This document shows positions 10,115 through 17,057 of a DNA stretch of 64,000 bases, in pieces (position 1 is the stretch's first letter; every line of letters starts with the position of its first letter). Location of the stretch: NCBI GenBank assembly GCA_017549505.1, contig JAFYUS010000030.1, positions 1-64,000 of the forward strand, read 5' to 3'. This stretch comes from Bacteroidales bacterium (GTDB lineage Bacteria > Bacteroidota > Bacteroidia > Bacteroidales > UBA932). The notes below the pieces were generated by a model. That model was not told the DNA's origin. It was given only the letters and a program-made list of their open reading frames with translations, and did no database searches. Made by a program: the position numbers and the translations under genes.

Positions 10115-12550
10115 ATGAAGCTTTCGGAACTGAAGACTGGCGAGCGTGGCGTGATCGTAAAGGTAAACGGTCACGGGGGATTCCGTAAGAGGATAATCGA
10201 GATGGGTTTTGTCAGGGGCAACAAGGTAAAGGTTATCCTTAATGCACCTCTGCGTGATCCTATCGAGTATGAGATAATAGGATACAAGATCTCCCTCAGA
10301 CGTGAGGAAGCGGCCAAGATCGAAGTCATCAGTGAAAGCGAAGCAAAGGAGATGCTCTCCGAGCGCGAGTCGCTTCCTGCCCTTGAAACTGAAGAAGCAT
10401 GGATAGAGCGGGAGATGAGTACATTGGCCGAAGAACGTCGCAGGTTCATCAGAGTCGCTCTTGTAGGAAATCCGAATTGTGGAAAGACCTCCCTGTTCAA
10501 TGTCGCTTCCGGAAGCCATGAACATGTAGGAAACTATAGCGGAGTGACCGTTGATGCGAAGGAGGGAACCTTCGAACATGGCGGTTACACTTTCAAGATT
10601 GTAGACCTCCCCGGTACATATTCGCTTTCTGCATATAGTCCTGAAGAGCTATACGTGAGGAAGAATCTTATCGAAGAAGTTCCTGACGTAGTCATCAATG
10701 TCGTTGACGCCTCCAACCTTCAGAGGAATCTTTATCTTACCACCCAGCTCATAGACATGAACCTCAGGGTTGTGATGGCCCTGAATATGTATGATGAACT
10801 TAATGCTAAAGGCGACAGGTTGGACATCAAGCAGTTGGGATGGCTTCTCGGCATGCCTGTGGTGCCTACTGTAAGCCGTACAGGCGAAGGGATAGACGCT
10901 CTTTTCAATACTGTGATCCAGATATATGAGAAGGCCGATCCTAATCTGGCACGACATATCCATATCAATCACGGCGCGGAATTGGAGCGCAGCATCAACC
11001 GTGTCAAGGACCTTATCTCAAAGACGGAAGATATCCGTTCTAAATATTCTACACGTTACCTTTCAATAAAGTATCTTGAGAATGACAAGGAAATAGAGAC
11101 TGTAGTTGAGTCTCTTTCAAACCGTGACGAGATCATCGCGGCCCGTTTTGAGGAAAATACCAGAATCAGAGGATTGCTTGGATCAGGTCTGGAGTCCTCG
11201 ATGGTGGATGCCAAGTATGCCTTCGTGCAGGGTGCGTTGGCTGAGACTTATGTTCCTTCTTCCCGCAAGAGGAAATGGCATACGCTTACAGATAAGATAG
11301 ATGCTGTCGTTACTAACAAGTGGCTGGCATTCCCTATATTCTTCTTCCTGCTTTATATTGTATTCAACACCACTTTTGTCGTCGGAGAGTATCCGATGAG
11401 ATGGATCGAGTGGGTGGTTGAGGCTTTCGGAGCATTTGTTTCTTCCGTCATGGCAGACGGATGGCTGAAGGATCTTGTAGTGGATGGTATCATCGGCGGT
11501 GTCGGAAGCGTTCTTGTCTTCCTTCCTAACATACTCCTGCTTTATCTGTTCATATCGCTGCTGGAAGACTCCGGTTATATGGCACGAGCTGCCTTCATCA
11601 TGGACAGGCTCATGCATAAGATCGGTCTTCATGGAAAGTCGTTCATTCCTATGATCATGGGATTCGGATGCAACGTGCCGGCGGTAATGGCTACAAGGAC
11701 TATAGAAAGCCGTAAAAGCCGTCTGATCACGATGCTCATTATCCCGCTTATGTCCTGTGCCGGACGTATGCCGGTATATGTGTTGATAGCAGGAGCATTT
11801 TTCCCTCGTCATGCAGGACTTGTACTTTTAGGACTCTATGCATTGGGAATCATTCTGGCAGTACTCGCAGCAAAGGTCATGAGTTCGTTCTTCAAGGATG
11901 ATGACCTGCCTTTCGTAATGGAACTTCCACCATACCGCATCCCGACCGGCAAGTCCATCTTCCGACATACATGGGAGAAGGGCCGTCAGTATCTGCAGAA
12001 GATGAGCGGTATCATACTTATCTGCTCCATGGCAATATGGTTCCTGGGATATTTCCCTAACCATGATGCATACGACACAGTTCAGGCACAGCAGGAACAT
12101 TCGTTCATCGGTTATGTCGGCAAGGCTATGGAACCGGTCCTTGAACCTCTGGGATTTGACTGGAAGATGGGAGTGGGAATCGTTGCAGGAGTCGGAGCGA
12201 AGGAACTGGTCGTCAGTACTCTTGGTGTGATGTATGCTGACGAAGAACCTCTTGGGGCGGATGTCTCTGCAGGGTCTTCTGATGCGGCTCCTTCCGGATC
12301 TTCTGCTTCAGAAACAGCATCGGGTGCAGAAACCCGTCTCCAGAAAGCTTTGGTCCGATCAGTAACCCCTGCCGGAGCTTTGGCATACATGGTATTCATT
12401 CTTCTGTATTTCCCATGCATAGCTACCTTCGTTGCCATAAAGAATGAGAGCGGTGGTTGGAAATGGGCGATCATAACAGCAATCTATACCATCCTCCTCG
12501 CCTGGGTAGCCGCTTTCATAACTTTCCGCATCGCTTCGCTCTTCCTGTAG
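10115..12550 (+). CDS. feoB: ferrous iron transporter FeoAB fusion
   Basis: An 811-residue inner-membrane Fe2+ transporter with FeoA fused to its N-terminus. Residues 1-~75 are FeoA-like (KLSELKTGERGVIVKV, then FRKRIIEMGFVRG). The G domain begins near 112 with G1 GNPNCGKT (118-125), followed by G3 DLPGTYSL and G4 NMYDE in the place of NxxD. The membrane part has two gate regions; GFGCNVPAVMATRTIE and GVGAKELVVSTLGVMY are the Cys-containing Gate motifs. Near the C-terminus is a low-complexity insertion rich in S, A and G (about residues 713-735). The fusion arrangement is common in Bacteroidota. No Fur-like operator was recognised upstream. Confidence 0.96.
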   Translation: MKLSELKTGERGVIVKVNGHGGFRKRIIEMGFVRGNKVKVILNAPLRDPIEYEIIGYKISLRREEAAKIEVISESEAKEMLSERESLPALETEEAWIEREMSTLAEERRRFIRVALVGNPNCGKTSLFNVASGSHEHVGNYSGVTVDAKEGTFEHGGYTFKIVDLPGTYSLSAYSPEELYVRKNLIEEVPDVVINVVDASNLQRNLYLTTQLIDMNLRVVMALNMYDELNAKGDRLDIKQLGWLLGMPVVPTVSRTGEGIDALFNTVIQIYEKADPNLARHIHINHGAELERSINRVKDLISKTEDIRSKYSTRYLSIKYLENDKEIETVVESLSNRDEIIAARFEENTRIRGLLGSGLESSMVDAKYAFVQGALAETYVPSSRKRKWHTLTDKIDAVVTNKWLAFPIFFFLLYIVFNTTFVVGEYPMRWIEWVVEAFGAFVSSVMADGWLKDLVVDGIIGGVGSVLVFLPNILLLYLFISLLEDSGYMARAAFIMDRLMHKIGLHGKSFIPMIMGFGCNVPAVMATRTIESRKSRLITMLIIPLMSCAGRMPVYVLIAGAFFPRHAGLVLLGLYALGIILAVLAAKVMSSFFKDDDLPFVMELPPYRIPTGKSIFRHTWEKGRQYLQKMSGIILICSMAIWFLGYFPNHDAYDTVQAQQEHSFIGYVGKAMEPVLEPLGFDWKMGVGIVAGVGAKELVVSTLGVMYADEEPLGADVSAGSSDAAPSGSSASETASGAETRLQKALVRSVTPAGALAYMVFILLYFPCIATFVAIKNESGGWKWAIITAIYTILLAWVAAFITFRIASLFL

Positions 12551-12555
12551 TCAGA

Positions 12556-12677
12556 GGTCTTCCACGGAGTTCTTGGTAAGTAATTGTTTATTAAGGAGTT
12601 ATCTTATTTATTGTGGAAAACCCTTGCTTTAAAGAGGGGGTCTTCCACAATTAATTTTATAAGTGGTTGATTATTAA
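12556..12677 (+). repeat. REP-like doublet, left copy (units A and B)
   Basis: Unit B (12613-12677) is a 36-base imperfect palindrome, GTGGAAAACCC to GGGTCTTCCAC (12613-12648), then 18 bases, then TTGATTATTAA (12667-12677). Unit A (12556-12594) has only the right arm GGTCTTCCAC, again 18 bases, then TTGTTTATTAA. The CCAC ends of A and B lie 83 bases apart. The same doublet with the same spacings occurs on the other side of the transposase gene. No T-run follows the palindrome, so it is not a classical terminator, although it lies just after feoAB. Confidence 0.8.
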
Positions 12678-12705
12678 CTGCTAAGAATAGTGTGCGTGGC
12701 AAGCG

Positions 12706-13581
12706 TCAGATCAGTTCCTTGACGTATTGAGGATCAAGGTGTATGATGCGGGCTATTTGTTTTGCTGAACATCTGTAGGTTTTGCGTAATTCTTTACCTA
12801 ATAAGATTCTTTGTTGTGCATTCAGCTTGCGTAGATTGGTAGTATTGAACCTCTGGAGACAATGAGTTACTGCCTTTGCCCGGAGTTCCATATCAGGTAG
12901 AGCGATGCATTCGCTTATTCCGAGACTCCTGTTTATCTCATCCTCTTTACTCTGTCCCATAAAGAATGTGAAACTCTTAGGGGTGCGATAGAGTTTTTCC
13001 ACCATTTTGAAGTCGATATAGTTTCCTGGCCAGATGTATCCTTCAGGAGTTATCTTCCATTCAGCCGGAATATCAGCCTTAGTCTGAAATATACGTCTTA
13101 TGTCTCTGACCTTGATTTCTGAAATCTGTTTCCATCCCGATGTCATTTCAGTAATTCTCTCCGGCATACGGAAATATAGTCCTCCTGATGACCAGGGGTA
13201 ATCTTCCGCGCAATAGCAATACCCTGCGGCGATTCCGTTTCGTAAGGCATAGGCTATTGAGTTGAGAATGTATTTTTCATCCTCCATGAGTTTGATGTCA
13301 AAGTCCATCTTTTCCAATATTTTACCAGAATACCTGTTCGAATACCATATAGCATATTTGTGCATGAACCTATCGCGGAATGACATGCACTCATCAAGGG
13401 TACCATATAAGATAAAATGGACATGATTATCCATAAGGCAGAATGCCAGGATATCGATGTTACATTTGAGAAAACATAGGGCAACTATGTTCATTCCTGC
13501 TATAAATGCCTGCTTGTCTTCAAAAAGAACGTCTGTACGGAATCCGTCAGAGAACAGATGGTAGAATCCACGTTTTTCCAT
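12706..13581 (-). CDS. REP-associated tyrosine transposase (RAYT, Y1 family)
   Basis: A 291-residue single-strand DNA transposase-like protein related to TnpA of IS200/IS605. The HUH motif is H53-V-H55 in FCLMDNHVHFILYG. The catalytic tyrosine should lie in the helix around EKYILNSIAYALRNGIAAGYC. The N-terminus (MEKRGFYHLFSDGFRTDVLF) is the usual RAYT opening. The C-terminal ~45 residues (RKTYRCSAKQIARIIHLDPQYV) look like a helix-turn-helix. RAYTs are domesticated single-copy genes thought to act on the REP palindromes that flank them; here the flanking DNA carries two matching REP-like doublets. No frameshift or truncation is seen, so the protein may be active. Confidence 0.88.
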   Translation of the reverse strand: MEKRGFYHLFSDGFRTDVLFEDKQAFIAGMNIVALCFLKCNIDILAFCLMDNHVHFILYGTLDECMSFRDRFMHKYAIWYSNRYSGKILEKMDFDIKLMEDEKYILNSIAYALRNGIAAGYCYCAEDYPWSSGGLYFRMPERITEMTSGWKQISEIKVRDIRRIFQTKADIPAEWKITPEGYIWPGNYIDFKMVEKLYRTPKSFTFFMGQSKEDEINRSLGISECIALPDMELRAKAVTHCLQRFNTTNLRKLNAQQRILLGKELRKTYRCSAKQIARIIHLDPQYVKELI

Positions 13582-13690
13582 ATATATCAGTTTTAATAAT
13601 CATTCTCCACAATCTCCCTCTCTCTGATATGTATGAGAATCAGGAATTGACAATCACAAAGATTGATATAATATTTGAGAATAGCAATGT
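13582..13690. other. A/T-rich spacer upstream of the transposase gene
   Basis: Part of a 316-base gene-free interval between the transposase start (13581) and the oxidoreductase start (13898). This first third is A/T-rich and probably holds the transposase promoter, but no convincing TAnnTTTG box on the minus strand was found. The rest of the interval holds the right-hand repeat doublet (13691-13818) and ~80 bases of leader with no recognised signal. Confidence 0.4.
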
Positions 13691-13818
13691 TTAAAGGGAT
13701 TTGCCACAAGTAGATATATAAATATTTGATTATTAAATAATTATAAATCAGAGTGTGGAAAACCCCTCTTTTAAAACAAGGGTCTTCCACGGAATAATTT
13801 GTAATTTATTGATTGCTA
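13691..13818 (+). repeat. REP-like doublet, right copy (units D and C)
   Basis: Unit C (13755-13818) has the full 36-base palindrome GTGGAAAACCC to GGGTCTTCCAC (13755-13790), then 18 bases, then TTGATTGCTA (from 13809). Unit D (13691-13736) is a degenerate right half ending GCCAC at 13707, then 18 bases, then TTGATTATTAA (13726-13736). CCAC to CCAC distance is 83, exactly as in the left doublet. The loop of C resembles the reverse complement of the loop of B, so the core exists in both orientations, as REP cores often do. Confidence 0.8.
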
Positions 13819-13897
13819 GTTAGTTGTGTGGGTGATTGTGCCGGACTCTCTTGCTCTGGCGGGAGTTTTGCTAAGGATGGAAGCAAAACGGACAGAT

Positions 13898-14545
13898 ATG
13901 AAGACACTTATCGTATTCAATCATCCCTATGGAGGGAGTTATTGCAACGCCGTTCTGGCGTCTGCTGAAAAAGGGCTGAAGGACAGCGCTCAGCCATATC
14001 GTGTGATCAATCTTGACAGAGATGATTTTGATCCGGTCATGAGAGCCAAGGACCTGATTGCTTTCGCTGGTGCAGGACGTATCGGAGATGAGGCGCTGGA
14101 AACTGTCGATGAACAGGTGATGGAGTATAAGGAACATCTGGAGTGGGCGGAACATCTGGTGATGATATTTCCGATCTGGTGGATGACTGCGCCGGCGATG
14201 ACAAAGGGATTCATCGACAAGGTAATCTTTCCTGCAATAGCCTATGATATGGACAAGGGCAGGCTGGTTTCCAGACTGGCTATAAGGAAAGTCACGATCA
14301 TCACGACTATGAATACTCCTGCTGATATTTATAAGGACATGTTCAATAACAGCATTGAGGGGTCTCTCATAAAGGGAACCTTCCGTCAGATCGGTATTGA
14401 AGATGTCAGGTGGATCAGCCTTAACGGGGTCAAGCAGGCGACTCAGGATCAACGTACTGAGTGGCTGAAGGATATCTATGAGTATTTTCTAGGCAGGCGG
14501 AGCAATATGGCGCATAAGGCGAAGAAGCCCATGATGAACGGATAG
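13898..14545 (+). CDS. NAD(P)H oxidoreductase, flavodoxin-like fold
   Basis: A 215-residue protein of the Flavodoxin_2 (NAD(P)H:quinone reductase / KefF / MdaB) group. It opens MKTLIVFNHPYGGSYCNAVL, the FMN phosphate-binding loop form; the FPIWWMTAPAMTKGFIDKV segment is the typical FAD/FMN-binding strand and loop. These enzymes reduce quinones or nitro compounds with NAD(P)H. ATGs at 13826 and 13877 are in frame but would add a non-conserved extension. The last 70 bases overlap the 3' end of the convergent antiporter gene. Confidence 0.85.
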   Translation: MKTLIVFNHPYGGSYCNAVLASAEKGLKDSAQPYRVINLDRDDFDPVMRAKDLIAFAGAGRIGDEALETVDEQVMEYKEHLEWAEHLVMIFPIWWMTAPAMTKGFIDKVIFPAIAYDMDKGRLVSRLAIRKVTIITTMNTPADIYKDMFNNSIEGSLIKGTFRQIGIEDVRWISLNGVKQATQDQRTEWLKDIYEYFLGRRSNMAHKAKKPMMNG

Positions 14546-15852
14546 TACAGGTATCCGATGATCGATATCGATGAGGCGCCTGAAAGGCCCGCCGCCATCA
14601 GAAGCTGGGCTCCGTAAGGGATGATGCCCTGGATCAGACATGAGAATGTATCCAGGATGCTGGCGCTCTTGCGTGGGTCCAGTCCGAAGCGTCTTGTGAT
14701 GTCTTTCGCTATTCCTCCTGTAGTGATGATTGCAATCGTATTGTTTGCGGTACAGAGGTTGGCGAGAGAGACCAGTCCTGCAATGCTTAGTTCTGCTCCT
14801 CTCTTGCCGTTTATCTTGCGGGTCATTCCGTTCACTATGAAGTCCAGTCCGCCATTTACGCGGATAAGTTCCAGCATTCCTCCGGCAAGCATGGTCACGA
14901 TGATCAGGTCGCCCATTCCGCTGATGCCGCTTCCGACAGCTGTAAGGAATGAGGCCCATCCCAGACTTCCGTTGAAGAAACCTATCAATGCGTTGACAAA
15001 AAGTCCGATGGTAAGTACTGCCGTTACGTTGACTCCTGCAAGGGCCAGTACGATCACCAGGACGTATGGTATCAGGAGCACCAGATCTATGGCTCCGGCA
15101 TCAGGAGTTACCGATATAGATGATCCCAGTATGACATACAGTATGGTGACTACAAGAGCTGCTGGAGCTACAATGCGGAAGTTTGCCTTGAATTTATCAG
15201 CCATCGAGCAGCCTTGGGTTCTTGTCGCAGCGATGGTGGTGTCTGAAATGAAGGAAAGATTGTCTCCGAAGAAGGCGCCGCCTACGATGATTGCAGTGAT
15301 GAAAGGTGTGCTGACAAATGCTCCGGAAGCTCCAGTAAGAGCAAGTTCTTCCGCTATTCCAGCAGCAACAGGCACTAGAGCCACGATTGTTCCTACACTG
15401 GTTCCGATTGACATGGAGATGAAGCAGGCAGCAAGGAAAAGTCCTGCATAGAGCAGCTTGCCCGGCAGGATACGCAAAGCGAGGTTGACGGTTGCGTCGA
15501 TTGCTCCGATTTCCTTCGCTGTGGCTGCAAATGCTCCGGCAAGGACAAAGATCCAGATCATCAGCAGGACGTTCTTGTTTCCTGCTCCATCCGAAAAGAT
15601 GGCGATTCTTTCTTCAAGAGTCTTTCCCCTGCATATGATGATGGCATAGATCGAAGCTATCAGAAACGCTGCGGAGATAGGAATGGCATAAAAGTCTCCG
15701 ACAACTATGGATGATACCAGATAGACGCAGAGAAATATAAGAAGCGGACTTAATGCCAGCCAGCCGTTCATCGGTTTAGCTTCATATGAAGCCCATTTCT
15801 TCTTGACCCCTTTGAAAAGCTCGTTGATGTATCTGTTTGGAATGATGCCCAT
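14476..15852 (-). CDS. Na+/H+ antiporter, NhaC family
   Basis: A 458-residue membrane protein with about 10-12 hydrophobic helices and NhaC-family motifs, including ISMSIGTSVGTIVALVPVA, GGAFFGDNLSFISDTTIAATRTQGC and ICTANNTIAIITTGG-like sequence. NhaC-type carriers exchange Na+ (or organic cations/acids in MleN-like relatives) for protons. The start MGIIPNRYI is chosen because a TATCTTTG box lies just upstream and the longer reading (from 15948) would cross both divergent promoters. The 3' end overlaps the oxidoreductase gene by 70 bases in antiparallel. Confidence 0.88.
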   Translation of the reverse strand: MGIIPNRYINELFKGVKKKWASYEAKPMNGWLALSPLLIFLCVYLVSSIVVGDFYAIPISAAFLIASIYAIIICRGKTLEERIAIFSDGAGNKNVLLMIWIFVLAGAFAATAKEIGAIDATVNLALRILPGKLLYAGLFLAACFISMSIGTSVGTIVALVPVAAGIAEELALTGASGAFVSTPFITAIIVGGAFFGDNLSFISDTTIAATRTQGCSMADKFKANFRIVAPAALVVTILYVILGSSISVTPDAGAIDLVLLIPYVLVIVLALAGVNVTAVLTIGLFVNALIGFFNGSLGWASFLTAVGSGISGMGDLIIVTMLAGGMLELIRVNGGLDFIVNGMTRKINGKRGAELSIAGLVSLANLCTANNTIAIITTGGIAKDITRRFGLDPRKSASILDTFSCLIQGIIPYGAQLLMAAGLSGASSISIIGYLYYPFIMGFFALCAILLRLPRKYS

Positions 15853-15873
15853 TGGAATTTCGTTTAGCGGGTG

Positions 15874-15902
15874 CAAAGATACATAAAATTGGGTTATCTT
15901 TG
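15874..15902. promoter_or_regulatory. divergent -7 boxes for the antiporter and queH
   Basis: TATCTTTG occurs on both strands: minus strand at 15881-15874 toward the antiporter gene, plus strand at 15895-15902 toward queH. Both fit TAnnTTTG. Predicted leaders are very short (about 15 and 9 bases). The queH leader is therefore too short to hold a preQ1 riboswitch. Confidence 0.55.
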
Positions 15903-15917
15903 CGGAGATATATCGAA

Positions 15918-16589
15918 ATGAAGAAAGCGGAAAAGAATAATCATACAAGGCTTCAGGCGCCTATGGGAGAGACGACGGTTCTTCTCCATACCTGCTGTGC
16001 ACCATGTTCGAGCGCCATCATCGAAGCTATGATGAAGAACGGTATCACGCCTGTCATATATTACTGCAATCCGAATATCTATCCTCGCGAAGAATACGAA
16101 ATCCGAAAGAACGAGTGCACAAGGTATGCTGAATCGCTCGGACTGGAGATAGTGGACGCCGACTATGACCATGAGAACTGGCTGGAGGCGGTAAAAGGAT
16201 TGGAGGACCAGCCGGAAAGGGGAGGACGCTGCCTGAAATGCTTCAAGCTTCGCCTCTTGCGTACAGCTGAATATGCCAGTCAGAGAGGTATCAAGGTCAT
16301 TACGACCACCCTTGCTTCATCGCGTTGGAAGTCACTTGACCAGATCAACGAAGCTGGCCTCTGGGCCTGTAGAGCAATTTCGTCCGGAAATAATAGTGAA
16401 AATCCGGATGAAATGTCGAATTTAGACCCCTTGTCCGGAAATACCAGTGAAAATCAGGACAAAGTCATCTGGTGGGATCAGAACTGGAGAAAAGGCGGGC
16501 TCCAGGAGCGCCGCCTTCAGATAATAAAGGAATACGATTTCTATAACCAGCTTTATTGCGGTTGCGAATTCAGCATGAGGAAGGACTAA
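15918..16589 (+). CDS. queH: epoxyqueuosine reductase QueH
   Basis: A 223-residue cytoplasmic enzyme doing the last step of queuosine synthesis in tRNA, reducing epoxyqueuosine to queuosine; it replaces the cobalamin-dependent QueG. Family cysteines are all present: HTCCAPCS near the N-terminus, GGRCLKCFKLRL in the middle and LYCGCEFS at the end. The start MKKAEKNN follows a TATCTTTG box. Between LDQINEAGLWAC and WWDQNWRKGGLQERR, where relatives have only a few residues as I recall them, there are ~25 extra residues containing a 17-residue repeat (SGNxSENxD twice). The insertion lies between metal-binding segments and is hydrophilic, so activity may be kept. Confidence 0.9.
   Translation: MKKAEKNNHTRLQAPMGETTVLLHTCCAPCSSAIIEAMMKNGITPVIYYCNPNIYPREEYEIRKNECTRYAESLGLEIVDADYDHENWLEAVKGLEDQPERGGRCLKCFKLRLLRTAEYASQRGIKVITTTLASSRWKSLDQINEAGLWACRAISSGNNSENPDEMSNLDPLSGNTSENQDKVIWWDQNWRKGGLQERRLQIIKEYDFYNQLYCGCEFSMRKD
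16382..16466 (+). repeat. 51 bp tandem repeat inside queH
   Basis: GTCCGGAAATA begins at 16382 and again at 16433. Both are followed by a near-identical stretch (xxxGTGAAAATCxGGA). The 51-base period is 17 codons, so the frame is kept. It encodes the two SGNxSENxD segments of the QueH insertion. Confidence 0.75.
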
Positions 16590-17014
16590 AGTCCCGCCTC
16601 TGCTGACTTTACAACGACTTCACAGCCCTGTATTACTTCTCCAGGTATCGAACATGCTGAGTATTTCGTCACTTCTGCAGCATCATTCACTGACGTCAAT
16701 GTAAGAGAAGTTCCGTCGATGACCACATTATAGGCTGCTGCCCAGTCTTCACCATCGTTGTATTTTCCGCTGAGGATATCATTCTCGAGGTTCCAGGTAC
16801 CGCGGTAAAGACGGTATGCGCCCGAGCCTATCTTCTGGTACATTTCAAATCTCTTTGCAGCATCAAACTGCAGGTATACATCCCCGCTCACACTCAGAGA
16901 TGTGCTGTGCCACTGGCCCAGGATTTTCTCTTCGAGGGTTAGCTTGCTTTCCTTGTTCTTTCCACATCCCGCTACAACGAGCAGTGAAAGTAGTATATAA
17001 AGTATCTTTTTCAT
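16586..17014 (-). CDS. small lipoprotein, lipocalin-like beta protein
   Basis: A 142-residue protein with a lipoprotein signal (MKKILYILLSLLVVAGC, Cys 17). The mature part begins with a short charged linker, then LTLEEKILGQWHSTSLS, a pattern seen in the small lipocalin-like lipoproteins of Bacteroidota (GxW near the start, then alternating strands). No enzyme motif is seen. It is last in the galactan operon, 43 bases after the subtilase gene, and its stop overlaps queH by four bases. It could be a ligand-binding or structural partner; function unknown. Confidence 0.65.
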   Translation of the reverse strand: MKKILYILLSLLVVAGCGKNKESKLTLEEKILGQWHSTSLSVSGDVYLQFDAAKRFEMYQKIGSGAYRLYRGTWNLENDILSGKYNDGEDWAAAYNVVIDGTSLTLTSVNDAAEVTKYSACSIPGEVIQGCEVVVKSAEAGL

Positions 17015-17031
17015 ATCATGTTGGGTTTGGG

Positions 17032-17052
17032 ATTCCCGGCCAGGCCGGGAAT
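17032..17052. repeat. palindromic hairpin before the small lipoprotein gene
   Basis: ATTCCCGGC and GCCGGGAAT (9 bp perfect arms) enclose CAG. It lies in the 43-base gap between subtilase and lipoprotein genes. No T-run on either side, so read-through is possible. The sequence resembles short dispersed palindromes of the ATTCCCGGC type that I recall from many bacterial genomes; this is recognition from memory only. Confidence 0.55.
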
Positions 17053-17057
17053 GACGT

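Noticed and set aside
12706..13581. Active IS200/IS605 element
   Set aside because: The protein has the RAYT-type N-terminus and C-terminal extension, no TnpB partner and no IS-type ends. The flanking palindromes are REP-like.
15852..15917. preQ1 riboswitch upstream of queH
   Set aside because: The predicted leader is about 9 bases and the preceding DNA carries divergent promoter boxes. No H-type pseudoknot sequence was seen. QueH also acts after preQ1.
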